This document shows positions 37,061-46,975 of a DNA stretch of 64,000 nt, in pieces. Made by a program: the position numbers and the translations under genes. The stretch lies in the NCBI GenBank assembly GCA_963969495.1, contig OZ018324.1, positions 143,180,855 through 143,244,854 of the forward strand. The letters run 5' to 3'. The notes beneath the pieces are model-generated. The model was given only the letters and a program-made list of their open reading frames with translations, was not told the origin of the DNA and did no database searches. Each line of letters opens with the position of its first letter. Position 1 is the stretch's first letter. The stretch comes from Ceratothoa steindachneri (taxonomy: Eukaryota; Arthropoda; Malacostraca; Isopoda; Cymothoidae).

Positions 37061-37989
37061 CACTGATGCATGAGGTTGTGGTATTGTAAACTGATATATG
37101 TATTATTATATAAGGACTTTGGAGGCGTTTCCCCCTCTACGTTATGTCTATGATGGAGAGTTAAACTTCTTGACATAGCTATACAATTAACTCCTGGATA
37201 TAGGCAAGTGTAGTGGGTCCTTTAGGCATGTTTGCTGATCAGAACTTAACAAGTTAATGATTAAAGTGCTACAAATTCCTGCAAATAATTTACTACCATA
37301 AATTAGTTGGTTGTCTCAAAGAAAGTCATAAGAGAATTACGCTATCGGGAACCTTGGAACCATCATAACCTCGGTATAATTTACACGTAACTTGCAGTTT
37401 CATCAATCCTAACATGTAGAATATACATGTTTAATAAATAGCTATGCTTATAAAATATCTGTAATTTATCACGCATTACTTACAATTATTTTTTTTGAAG
37501 CTACCACAAGTTTTGTGATAGAAACCTAAGTTCCTAATTCATTATGGCCGCTACTGTATCTATATATGTGATGACTGTTCAAAAGGCTTGCATTTCTTAA
37601 CCCCTCATATCTCAGTAACCATTTGAATTATTTTTTCAATATTTAACTCAATGTAAAACAACACATTCCTCTCAATATTGAATGTAAAAGCGATGCCATA
37701 TATACTCTCCCGCAGTATAAAACAAATAAAATTTCTTGTTCTATACAACTGCCATCTTGCCTTGGTAGGCTACTGGTTGAGTTTTCCAGCCGAATTAACT
37801 AGCTTATTTTCTCCCATCTTAGGCTTAGTTTTAAAGCGTTCATTTAAATATCTCCTTTTTCCTATTCTTCAGGGTGCTAAATGATGTCGTCAAAAGGAGA
37901 CCCTTTCCTCATGAATACTTGTTCCATTGACAAAAGTTGGAAGATTATTACGCGTGTTCCCTGACAGAAATTTGAAAAGACGTATATTT
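37061..37989. other. Spacer between Tc1/mariner relics
   Basis: No recognised gene. The 68-codon + frame at 37678-37884 has no motif. AT-rich, no repeat identified. Confidence 0.45.
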
Positions 37990-39030
37990 GAAAAACTTTT
38001 AAAAATTATTCGCCATGCTGAGAAGACCACCAGGAAACTAAGACGTGGTAAGACTAAAACAACTACAGTACCAAAAATCTAAATTATATAATGATAAAAT
38101 CTGCTCTCAAGATGACGAACCAGGGACTCATTTATCGCAACAGAAAATTGCTAAAAATGTGAATATAAGAAAGAATTCTGTGCAACGTGCAGCGAAGTTA
38201 CACAATCTAAAAGCATTTAAAAATATTTACACTACAAGTAAAAACAATAAATGTGGAGGATAAAGGGAAAGTATGGTGGAAATCGTTTGTTTTGGTATAT
38301 TGTTTTATTTGTTGATGTTAATATTATAGTGTTAAAAATAAAGATTTTACACCGTAAATTCTTAGAAAACGTCCAAATGAGGGTGGTTATGAGTGTATTA
38401 AAAGCGTTATAATCAAGGTGAATGATTTGTATGATAAGACATCAACAATTTCAAAAGAAGTGATTATATCTGCAAGAGTTTGATGGAAAGGTAGAACTAA
38501 CGTTCATTTTATTGCAATCATTAAAGCAAACTTAAATTCAGAAAATTGCATAGAACATTTATGTAAAATCTTGTTGCAAGAATCACCTCGTCTCCATCAA
38601 GAAAATAAATTTTGTTTTCATCAAGATGGGGCAACTTCGAAGTGAATTAAAGCCACATGGGCATTATTGAATGATTGCAAAGCCCAATTTATTAGGAAGC
38701 ATGAATGTCCACGGCAAAGCATAGACTGCTGCAACCCGTGGGATTATTCAATTTGAGATTCTCTGAGAGGGAATATTTATGGTTAGGAGCGGGAAAAAGT
38801 CAAAGAATCTGGATTCAAAATAAAAATATTACAAGCACAGCAAGAAATTGGCATTATTGAAGGAAGACGAAACATGTCTGTAAAGAAGATGACGTTGTGA
38901 TTAGTTTTCCCGCCTTATTAGAAAAAATAGAAAATTTATTAAACGAAAGAACGGATATTTTAATTATGTTAGTAAATAAACGATTGAAAATAGTGGAACA
39001 ATTGATAATTTACTAAAAATGAATAAAATA
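37990..39030 (+). pseudogene. Mariner/Tc1-superfamily transposase relic, near full length
   Basis: Plus strand. The N-terminal helix-turn-helix region is at 38125-38220: EPGTHLSQQKIAKNVNIRKN followed by SVQRAAKLHNLKAFK. KDFTP with SKEVIISARV (about 38340-38480) covers the region around the first catalytic Asp. WKGRTNVHFIAIIKANLNSE (about 38483-38545) comes next, then ENKFCFHQDGATS (about 38600-38640) with the second catalytic Asp in HQDG. The final catalytic block is broken into CPRQS and DYSI (about 38705-38752), equivalent to 'PPQSPDLNPMDYxIW'. LRGNIYG and ILQAQQEI follow. Stops occur in each section. Unlike the other Tc1/mariner pieces here it spans almost the whole expected gene. No TIRs were identified. 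Confidence 0.83.
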
Positions 39031-39370
39031 ACCTTTATGCTTCGTTTGAATAACTCATTTTCATAATGCGAAAAAAATATATATGGCATTGTTTTCAATT
39101 TTTGAGCAATGTAATGCCACGTATATTCAAATTAATTAAACTCGATACTGAGATATGACTAGTTGATAATTAGGAAAATATTTTAGTGATGCGTTACCTG
39201 ATCTCTGTATTTCTCTCTCCAAGTGAAATAAAGAAAGAAAATACACAAAGGATTTCGTGTTCACTATTTTTGAGACCAAACAAGTATCAAACAAAGATTA
39301 AGGAAGAAAGAGAAAAAAATGAAATAAAATACTATAAACTCTTTAATACACAAACAAAGTGAAAAATTGG

Positions 39371-39432
39371 TGGGGTTCGAACATATACTATCAAGCATTC
39401 TTTACTTTTCAGGCCACTACGCTAACCACTAA
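39371..39432 (-). repeat. tRNA-like (SINE head) sequence with A and B boxes
   Basis: On the minus strand, TAGTGGTTAGCGTAGTGG resembles a tRNA 5' half containing an A box. About 30 bases later, GTTCGAACCCC matches the B box of tRNA promoters. No anticodon arm or acceptor stem can be closed convincingly, so it is a tRNA-derived pseudogene or a SINE head rather than a working tRNA. Its 5' end is joined to a second, inverted copy. Confidence 0.6.
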
Positions 39433-39472
39433 GTGGTTAGGTTAGTGGCATGAAAAGCAATGAGCCTTCTGT
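39433..39472 (+). repeat. Inverted second copy of the tRNA-like 5' half
   Basis: TGGTTAGGTTAGTGGCATGA and the following AAAGCAATGAGCCTT repeat, on the plus strand, the 5' part of the tRNA-like sequence at 39371-39432. With it they form a head-to-head palindrome with arms of about 39 bp and almost no loop. The B-box half is missing in this copy. Confidence 0.65.
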
Positions 39473-41829
39473 TGCATTTCGTAGAAATCTAGTTTTGATC
39501 CTCTTTCGGAGATACTTTGGGACTGGGAGCAACGTTGGAGCGTAACTCTATGGAACCTTTTAAATCTCTTCCAGATATACCTGTTCTTTGTCTGTGTGTG
39601 TGTGTGGAGGGGGGAGGTCCTTAAGATGTAAGCTGCAACATGTTTAGCCATCGTAGTTTCGGGAGAGCTGCGTGCCAGTGCGGTCCCGAGGAACGTATGT
39701 AAGCTCATCTTTAGGTATTTTCCCCACTTTTTCAGTCTCCTAATTTACCACTCCGCACACTCCTATACTCGTTAAAAACTCATGCCATCTATTTTACAAT
39801 TATAATTTGGGAAAATAATGACATTAGAACTTACAAGAGCTTCATTTTGACTTCACCTAACCTCACCACTGGCACACTCTACGTCCCCAATAAAAAAATT
39901 CAAGCCGTCATTTGTTGCTGCTTTTTAGAAAATAATAAAATTTTGTCAGGTATAATCTCACAAAAAACCTCAAATATATTCCTACAAACTCCTCCTACTT
40001 AACACATTAATTAAGGTAAATGAATTAAATTTAAGGACAAAACCGCCTTCGTTTTACATCTTTCCCAGAAAGAAAACTACATTTCTTTCTTAGAAAAATT
40101 GTTAAGCGCTGAATCATCAGCAACTCTACCTTCGACACATTTTACTTTACCTAATTATCGCAGGTTTTTACAATAACTCCATTGTAAAATTCTTTACTAG
40201 ATTTACGCTGTTAGTTTTCCACTTATTTCCTTAAATAGTAAAAGAATATGATAAGTAGACCATACGAAGTTTTATAATTCATTATTTTTCGTTAGAATAA
40301 ATTATTTGACGAAATCTTCCCCAACTAAAATTATTTACACCTTTATTTCTACAATAAAACCAAATTTTCTATCATCAGAAACGTAAGAGTTTAGGTCACG
40401 TTTAGCTTTTAATTCTAAAATATCCTTAATAACATCAAATCACCTGCAGTAGCGTGGCGTTATGATGTCGTCACTTAATAAATAGAAGTTTTATTTAAGG
40501 CTATGTTTTCTAACGCTAATTTGGCGTTATGAGAGAAGCGGACGTCATGGCATCTGTTATGAATGCGACATGCAGTCGCCAAACGGAGGTCATCAATCAA
40601 GCGCCTCTCTGTAGCAGGATGACAACGGAATAACTTCTCGAGTAAAATACTTCCTTTAGGACAAGAGACTTCAATAAAAAAGGAACAAGGGAACCCCATT
40701 GCTTTACAAGAAATACAAAATATATGCCCGATATTTATTTCAGGAAAATTATGAGGATGCTACATCAAGGAAAGAAAGGGAGAGGAAATATAATACAAAA
40801 CTGTAGAAAGCAGGCTAGCAATATATTGAATGCTGTAGAGTAAACGAGTTCCCTATTATAACAGGGAATGAAATCAGCTTCCCCTCCATAAGCGAATATT
40901 GCCATAAAGTAATTTTTTTCGCGCCTATGCATATAATTCGAATCGATTTTTTTAGTTGCGAAAAGAAGGAAAAATTTAGTAGACAACCGGAGAATTTTCA
41001 CTCGATGGAAATATAATAAAGGAGTGGCAGCAAGATAAGTAGGAGAATAAAATAAAAAATAAAATTTTGCTTTTTTTAAATAAGGATGAGTATGACAAAT
41101 AAACAACAAATAGTTAGCGTTAGAAAATTCTATTAGAGAACTCCCTAAGAAAACTTGCGAATATTGAAGAGACATTCGAATACTCGAAATTAAAGCATTT
41201 TTAATGATTAATTAAATAAAAGTGAGATGCGCAAACTGTGAGCAATTTTCAAATCTACTATGCGATATCCCTATATCTAGACAAAATTATATGAAAAGCA
41301 AAATTAAACAAATTATCCTCAATATGTAGAGATTAAGTTTAATAAAATTTGAATTATACATCCGGCTTTGGTGTTTTACATGTTAATACTCATTATTTTG
41401 TGAATACTCAACGAATCTTATTTATTTTAAATAGTTAGGGTGTTTTGAGGTTGAAGGTCATCGCAGACTTATTTTTTCTTTGGACATTTTTCAGCTGTAA
41501 TTATTGTATATGTAATTAATAATAGCTTTGGCAACCGTAGAGTTTAGATTAGTATTTCATAACTACGGTGCCGTATTACATAGGCTGAAAATACTTTTGA
41601 TCCAAAGGCAAATATTTCTCTTCGGGCAATTTTTTTATATCTTGGAATAGCTAGAGTTCAATCGAGATAAATTGAATTATCACATTCCATTAGTTCATGT
41701 TTTGTAAAGATGAGCGTGATTTAAGGCTCTTGTTGTGGTATTTTATTGTTTTTACTATGAGCTGTACAGGAAGCAACGCTCGGCGATACAACGTTTTTAG
41801 TTGAAAACACAAAAATCAAAAGAGAAAAA
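39473..41829. other. 2.3 kb without recognised genes
   Basis: Frames 39442-39708 (-), 40475-40699 (-) and 40765-41175 (-, 136 codons) show no domain. The last is rich in Leu, Phe, Tyr and Ser, as expected from AT-rich non-coding DNA. A short (TG)n tract lies near 39594-39606. No other repeat stands out. Confidence 0.45.
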
Positions 41830-44510
41830 AGCATTCACGCCTCTTTTAAATACATCACAATTATCCGAATTAACGACATCATTAGGCAGATTCTTCCACA
41901 GATCGACGGCTGTAGTAAAGAAAGAGCGAGAAAACTACGTTGTATTGACTCGAGCGACCGAAAGTGCACGGTCTTAATGCTTTACTGACCAGCGCGTTTC
42001 ACGAACCGTGCGTGAAAGTGCTGCTATCAGAAAATGAAGTGGATCATCAGTAGCAGAGACAATTTTAAAGAAATGACTAATGAGATGATGCCTACGGTTA
42101 AGCTATACATCGGGTAGGTAAAAACTAATCTGCTTGAAAGCTCTGTCAAGGAAAACCAATTAGTCTCCGTAAAAGAAAGGAAGACAGTATGACAATATTA
42201 AAAAATGAAGCATTGGTAGGGAATATAAACAAGGCCTGCTGAACAAAAAGTCGCATACTCACACTTATTCTGATTTAGGATCTTATGATCTTCATAAATT
42301 TCCCAAATTTCATAATAACCTATGGAGGACATTGATAATTATTTCATTAGAAAGAGAATGTAAAACAATATGAGTTTAAAATTTTGTTAGAATCGGCCAA
42401 ATAGTTATGATATTATTGTCAAAAACAAAATAATTATTGAGCACACTTTGGGAGGTCTTTGGCAATTATATATCGAAAGAGAACGTAAAAAAACATAAGG
42501 GTTTCAAATTTCCTTAGAATCAGCGACTAGTTATGTTGTTATTGCCAAAACAAAATAATTCCCGGGCTAATCTTCGTAAAACTTTGAAAATTACATTATT
42601 CAAAACATAATGTAAAACTACATAAGAGTTTCAAATATTGTTAGAATCAGCCTAATAGTTTCAATGTTATTACAAAATAAATAAAAAAGCAAATTGGGGA
42701 CCGACCGACCGAGATAGTGAGATGTATAGCCGCCCGCGACAAGGCTCGCACGTCACTAACAATTCCCAAACACTTTGTGTAGAGTAGACCTGGCGCTACT
42801 TACGCAAAAAAATAAATTTGAGAAATTGAGGACGCAACAGTGCGCAATGATGTTAGGGTGATGCAGTTGTAAGGTTCTTGATTTACCATTGACAAATTTA
42901 TTGGATTTACTTGGATTAATTTCATACCCCTAACATCAGAGCAGGATACATTCTATTAATATCCGGACTAAGCAATTTAGCGACTTTTATTCTGTCCAAA
43001 GGGAAAGACTTTAGGTATACAAAGTTGTATCGTCAGCATAAGCAACCATATTCGACTCAATCCCAGCGGCCCAAGGCACTACCATCAACCGACACACGCT
43101 TCTTCCTGTTGGTCAAAAACTCGACCAGTATGTCGAGGAAATGACCATGAATACTAAGACATCTTATTTCAAATAAAAGAACCTTATGATTAACACAATC
43201 AAAGGCTGAGCTAAAATCAAGAGATACAAGATCAGATTCATGACCGCATCAAGAAAGCTTTGAAGCACATTGATGATAAAAGGAAGAGCATCAGAAGTAC
43301 TAAGACCCTTCTAACAACCAAACTGTCTATCCGGCGGCAATTTATCATTTTTCATAAAATGAAACATGCTTTTGGGTAGCAAAACGCTCAAATATTTTAC
43401 CAGAACCGGTGTATTGGAAATGGGTGTATATTCCTCCAGATGAATTGATGGTGAAGACCCTTTGTGGCTTGGAGTGACAATCAAAGAGCAAAAGCATTCA
43501 GGAAAACAACTCCAACGAATAAGTAATAAAGATAACCGCCAATTTAGGAGCCAATGTTGGAGCAATTCCTTCTATAAAAAATGGGCAAAAAAATTAAAGG
43601 ATCACGTTCGTCAAATGAATCAAGGTCATTCAAATAGAAAAGAAGTTCTGATGAATTAAAAGCCACGAATGCAGTTTACTAGGTGGAAAGAAAGATGAAA
43701 GTTAGTCCACTACATCACTGATTTGTTGTTTTTGTTTAAATTGTGGCAAGGAGATCAGCTTTTTTCTTAGATTTATGGCAACCGGAGCCATCAGCACAAG
43801 AGAAAGGAGGAAGGCTAGACTCAACCCAAAACAGGAATTGTTTAAGAGCAAACCACCAAGATTACGGCTAAGAAGTACCAGTTAAAATATCTCAAAGATG
43901 ATCATTATGGGCTCTTTCAGCCTTAATATAAGTACGCTGTGCGTATGACCTGAACTGCACTTAGCTGCGCAAACGAGATCACTGGCAAAATGCTGCCTGC
44001 TTATTTGGCTTGGCCAATCGGCAGCCGTCATTGAACCAGGCCATGTCGGTACAACGACTCTGAATAGTTTTACGTGGAATCCTTCTCTCACTTCTCACTT
44101 GTGGAAAGAAGAATTTCATTAAGGGCAGTAACGAGAGACTCGTATCTATATACATCGCCACAACAGCTATTGTAAAAATCAGTATCAATGCCAGGCCACT
44201 TGGCACGGGACTTCAAATATCCCACTCGAGTAGTCGACTCATCCGGAGGTAAAAATATGGTTGATTCTTAAAACTGAGTCCAGAGTGATCCCAGTTACCA
44301 AGGGGTGGAACAACCCGTAGATCAATAACGGCGAGAAAATTCGTAGGGAGGAAATCCAGGCAATTTCCAGAAAAGTGGCTCTGATCACGAACCAGCTGCC
44401 CACATGCAGCAGTAAAAACACATTTGCAAGGTTTGCTCCCAGCTTGGCAATTTATTAAAATTGTTTTACAATTTCTTAATCTCTCTTTTAGTGAGTACCT
44501 CATTTGCTAT
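41830..44510 (-). pseudogene. Non-LTR retrotransposon relic: endonuclease end, linker, RT, C-terminus
   Basis: Minus strand, same group as the element at 7.9-11.2 kb. From its N-terminus: VVPPLGNWDHSGLSF (about 44260-44315), the end of the APE domain (SDH decayed to WDH); DMAWFNDGCRLAKPNKQAA (about 43988-44045) in the linker; PSHKGSSPS and ISNTPVLVKYLSV in the RT N-terminus (43390-43480); LVSLDFSSAFDCVNH (motif A, 43190-43235); and the intact catalytic box VAYADDTTLYT (43020-43050). GMKINPSKSNK (about 42910-42945) follows. The SGVPQGS motif is missing, apparently deleted between A and C. Near 41880-41960, SRSFFTTAVDLWKNLPNDVV is the conserved C-terminal block. Tandem repeats interrupt the gene at 42.3-42.7 kb. 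Stops and frameshifts make it inactive. Confidence 0.87.
42290..42690. repeat. Degenerate 127-bp tandem triplet inside an RT relic
   Basis: Three diverged copies start near 42330, 42458 and 42584. Shared blocks include GAAAGAGAATGTAAAAC, a GTTTCAAAT-type block, a TTAGAATCAGC-type block and CAAAATAATT. The array lies between the catalytic YADD region and the C-terminus of the surrounding non-LTR relic. A GACCGACCGACCGA run follows at about 42700. Confidence 0.75.
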
Positions 44511-44779
44511 TTAAGGGTCGATAGAGAACTTGGACTTTAAGCATGATAGGTTTCCTTCTAGGGCTAGGGAGAACTGAAAACTGAAATTGGAAGCAATGAA
44601 TTCTATTAATGATATCCACTGGCAGATTATAAAAACTTAGGCAAAATAATCTTTGAAAACCAGCAATGCTGTTCTAATTTAATAGTTTGTTGGGCCAATT
44701 CTAGATGCAAATGTTTAAACTTAGATCTAAATTAGGCAAACTCAAAGCAACTAAAAAGCTCATGCAGATGTATTAAGGT
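44511..44779. other. Spacer between non-LTR and DIRS-like fragments
   Basis: No motif recognised in this short AT-rich stretch. Confidence 0.45.
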
Positions 44780-45340
44780 TTTTATTTTACTGCTTTATGC
44801 AAGTGAATTAATTGACCAAATTGTAGAAATCTTTCATCGGTATGACCGAACAGGTGGTGGTTAGAGTTATACATTTGTTCAAAAAAGAATGGCAGATATA
44901 AATTGGGTGTCAAAAATTTTAGAAGACCTCTTAGGCGTTGCCAGAATTTTCCATGCAAAGATGAATGTGTACAGAAGCTAAGAGCATTTTTGACTTTTTA
45001 TATCATATTACTGGTGAGGCGTGCACGGGATTTATGTAACTAAATCCTGATGCCCAGTTATTCAAGAGTATTTTTCGTAGTAAATATAGAATTTTCGGTG
45101 TTTACTTGTAGGCTGATATCGAGGAAATACCCGAAGGTTTTGAGGACGTTGTCCACGCTTCCTACAACGAGGAAGTCATTAGAGTAAGGGAAGATTTGGA
45201 TGCCGAGTTTTTTGGCCCAATAGTTGGCAATACCACTCATGTAACTTTGCATTATATAAGGTGATCTTGAGAATCCCATTGGTACCCTCTTGAACCTTTA
45301 GGTTTCGTTGCCGATTCTGATGCCAAACTGATGTCTTCCA
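44780..45340 (-). pseudogene. DIRS-like (or LTR-class) reverse transcriptase fragment
   Basis: Minus-strand frames read FGIRIGNET, then RVPMGFSRSPYIMQSYM (about 45230-45285), like the 'MPFGLSxAPYxF' block. IQIFPYSNDFLVVGS (about 45150-45200) follows, with YSND at the place of the catalytic YxDD. LQVNTENSIFTTKNTLE then EYLGI (45050-45110) corresponds to the 'xNxEKSxLTPxxxxEFLG' block of DIRS-type elements. Further on, KFWQRLRGLLKFLTPNLYLP (about 44890-44950) continues a connection region. The N-x-EKS-like block favours DIRS over Ty3/gypsy, but no tyrosine recombinase is present to confirm it. It begins exactly where the Tigger-like N-terminus stops. Confidence 0.6.
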
Positions 45341-45856
45341 GAAGGATGAATTGAAAAATTCGGCCTTTTTCTTCCCTTCTTTAAACCTATCTAACGCTTT
45401 TGCCTCCTCCTCCAAACTCATCACTTTCTTGGCACGTTAAGGCATGTCTTAAGCAACAATAGAAGATGCAGGGCGCTTAGCCATTGTTAATATTAAGGTT
45501 CAAAAAGCAAGAATTATTCAGGGTGTAAAACGATTGTAAAACGAGAAATAAAACACGCGAAATTACGACAAATACACAAATCACCGCTTACACACGTGGG
45601 ACACAAGCGTACTGAATGGAGCGCTGGAAATCAGTGCCTATACTGTACATACTGTAGTCGAGCAAGTAAGATCTGAACGCTAATTGGCTGGAATTGTCCC
45701 GTCTCAGTCAAGCAACAATTACGTTTTACGACTACGTACATAGGTTTCCGCGGATGTTTGGAAATGGCGCAAATTTTGAATTTTAAGGCCCCATAAAACT
45801 TTTTGCGGATAGTTGAAGGCGCGGATGACGAGCCGCGAATAGCTGAGAGTCGACTG
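45341..45856 (-). mobile_element. Tigger/pogo-like transposon fragment: TIR, leader, N-terminal helix-turn-helix
   Basis: On the minus strand the fragment begins at 45856 with CAGTCGACTCTCAGCTATTC, directly after a TA. This resembles the CAGT-starting TIR and TA target of pogo/Tigger elements. Short CTATCCGC/ATCCGCG repeats follow in the leader, as is usual in Tigger ends. An ATG at 45484 opens MAKRPASSIVA (then a stop), with RAKKVMSLEEEAKALDRFKE and GKKKAE after it. This resembles the start of the CENP-B/pogo-type N-terminal DNA-binding domain ('KRKxLTLEEKxKxLxxxxxG'). The frame breaks off at about 45350, where DIRS-like RT sequence begins. The DDE catalytic domain and the other TIR are absent. 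Confidence 0.72.
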
Positions 45857-46174
45857 TATTTATATTGTCTCGGTGAAAGCAGTTCGCCCGGGGCCCCCAA
45901 AGGGGCACGTGGATCTCATTAGACTTGGCCCGCCAGGGGGGCAGGGAATACTCTCGATGTGCCTAACAGCCTTGCGCAAAGGTCCTTAGCACTGTGTGTC
46001 TGGCGCGATCAGGCGGTGTAATATCGAGAAAGGGAACCCAATACGGGAAGCACATTTGTGAGAAAAACTCGTTGTTCTCTTGGGGCTGTTTGGGCGTGCG
46101 GGTGTATCTTCTCAGGAGCGACAGGTAGACGTTGGGTTCTAAAGGGGGAGGGGGGTTACCTTCTTTCTCTGAGA
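45857..46174 (-). repeat. 3' LTR, truncated at its TATA box by the Tigger insertion
   Basis: This segment aligns throughout with 50789-51110 in the same orientation. Shared blocks on the minus strand include GAGAAGATACACCCGCA, CAGCCCCAAG, TTGGGTTCC and TATAAATA (45857-45864). The outer edge reads TCTCAGAG here and TGTCAGAG in the other copy, and a purine tract precedes it. It ends at TATAAATA, where the Tigger TIR begins, so the R-U5 part is missing on this side. Confidence 0.82.
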
Positions 46175-46189
46175 TCTCCTTCCCTCCCA
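46175..46189 (-). promoter_or_regulatory. Polypurine tract next to the 3' LTR
   Basis: On the minus strand TGGGAGGGAAGGAGA directly precedes the LTR edge TCTCAGAG. A purine run at this place primes plus-strand synthesis in LTR retroelements. It fixes the strand and the boundary of the 3' LTR. Confidence 0.75.
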
Positions 46190-46639
46190 TGATGGAGATT
46201 CCGAAGAAAGTGACATCAGACAAATATAGGGTAATTAAACGGCTAAATTTCACATAGGGACACAATTACAAAAGGGATGGTACCGGGTACTCTTCAAAAA
46301 AATAATTCAAATAAATGGGACTCGGGAAATGCTCGGTATTTCCATTTCCGCACACATGAAGAAAAAAACATTAATAATACAATAAGACAGACAGAATGGT
46401 TATTAATAGCTGGGGTTAACAGAATATGGTTAACCAGGAGCTTATATACAAGGATATTCACAAAAAAGTCACACAATACAAAAAAAGGTACATATTTACA
46501 GGGTAACTCCTAAAAAATATACACAATAATAAAAAAATAGTGGCACATATGCTTTTAAGGCATTACATGAAACTACAAGAATTATTCAGGAATATATACA
46601 AAAGAAATCCAGTTAACGTTACAATTAATTCAGGGGAAT
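46190..46639 (-). other. Non-coding 3' region of the LTR element
   Basis: AT-rich sequence between the end of RNase H and the polypurine tract. It has no env-like, chromodomain or integrase sequence. The 78-codon + frame and 60-codon - frame here have no motif. Its presence shows that RNase H, not integrase, is the last pol domain of this copy. Confidence 0.6.
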
Positions 46640-46975
46640 TACTCCGGAGACAAATGCAGATGATTTCTGCTTAAGCTGTCCGCCAAGCAATTTTCGAAGC
46701 CCTTAATGTACACAAATTTAAAGTGGAATTCTTGAAAAGAGGGACTACACCTCATGAGGTGACTATTATTGTTCTTAACGTTCCGTAGGTGAGAGAGAGG
46801 TTTATGGTCAATCTCGATAATTAATTATTTATCTAAGAGAAACACATTGAACTTGTGGATGCTCCAAACGATGGCAAACGCGATGGGGGAAAGTTTCAAC
46901 ATGGTCACCATACTGTACGAGAACACAACCTATGCCATCGTTACTTGCACGTTGATGGTACTTTTTAAGCATGCT
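46640..46975 (-). pseudogene. RNase H domain of the LTR element, located after integrase
   Basis: Minus-strand frame NDGIGCVLVQYGDHVE (about 46925-46975) corresponds to the first strand of gypsy-type RNase H ('TDASxxGxGxVLxQ'), with the first Asp region shortened. Then AIVWSIHKFNVFLLDK (about 46850-46895), IEIDHKPLSHL with the TDHxxL-like box (about 46795-46835), and FVYIKGFENCLADSLSRN (46660-46720) with the final Asp of 'ADxLSR'. The first block is in the same reading frame as the end of the integrase GPY/F module immediately upstream. A short deletion and a frameshift lie between the first two blocks. RT should stand before it and is missing. Confidence 0.8.

Noticed and set aside
39371..39432. 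A functional tRNA gene
   Set aside because: A- and B-box-like blocks are present, but acceptor and anticodon stems do not pair.
40765..41175. 136-codon minus-strand frame with hydrophobic stretches
   Set aside because: No domain, AT-rich composition and no supporting context; left as unassigned.
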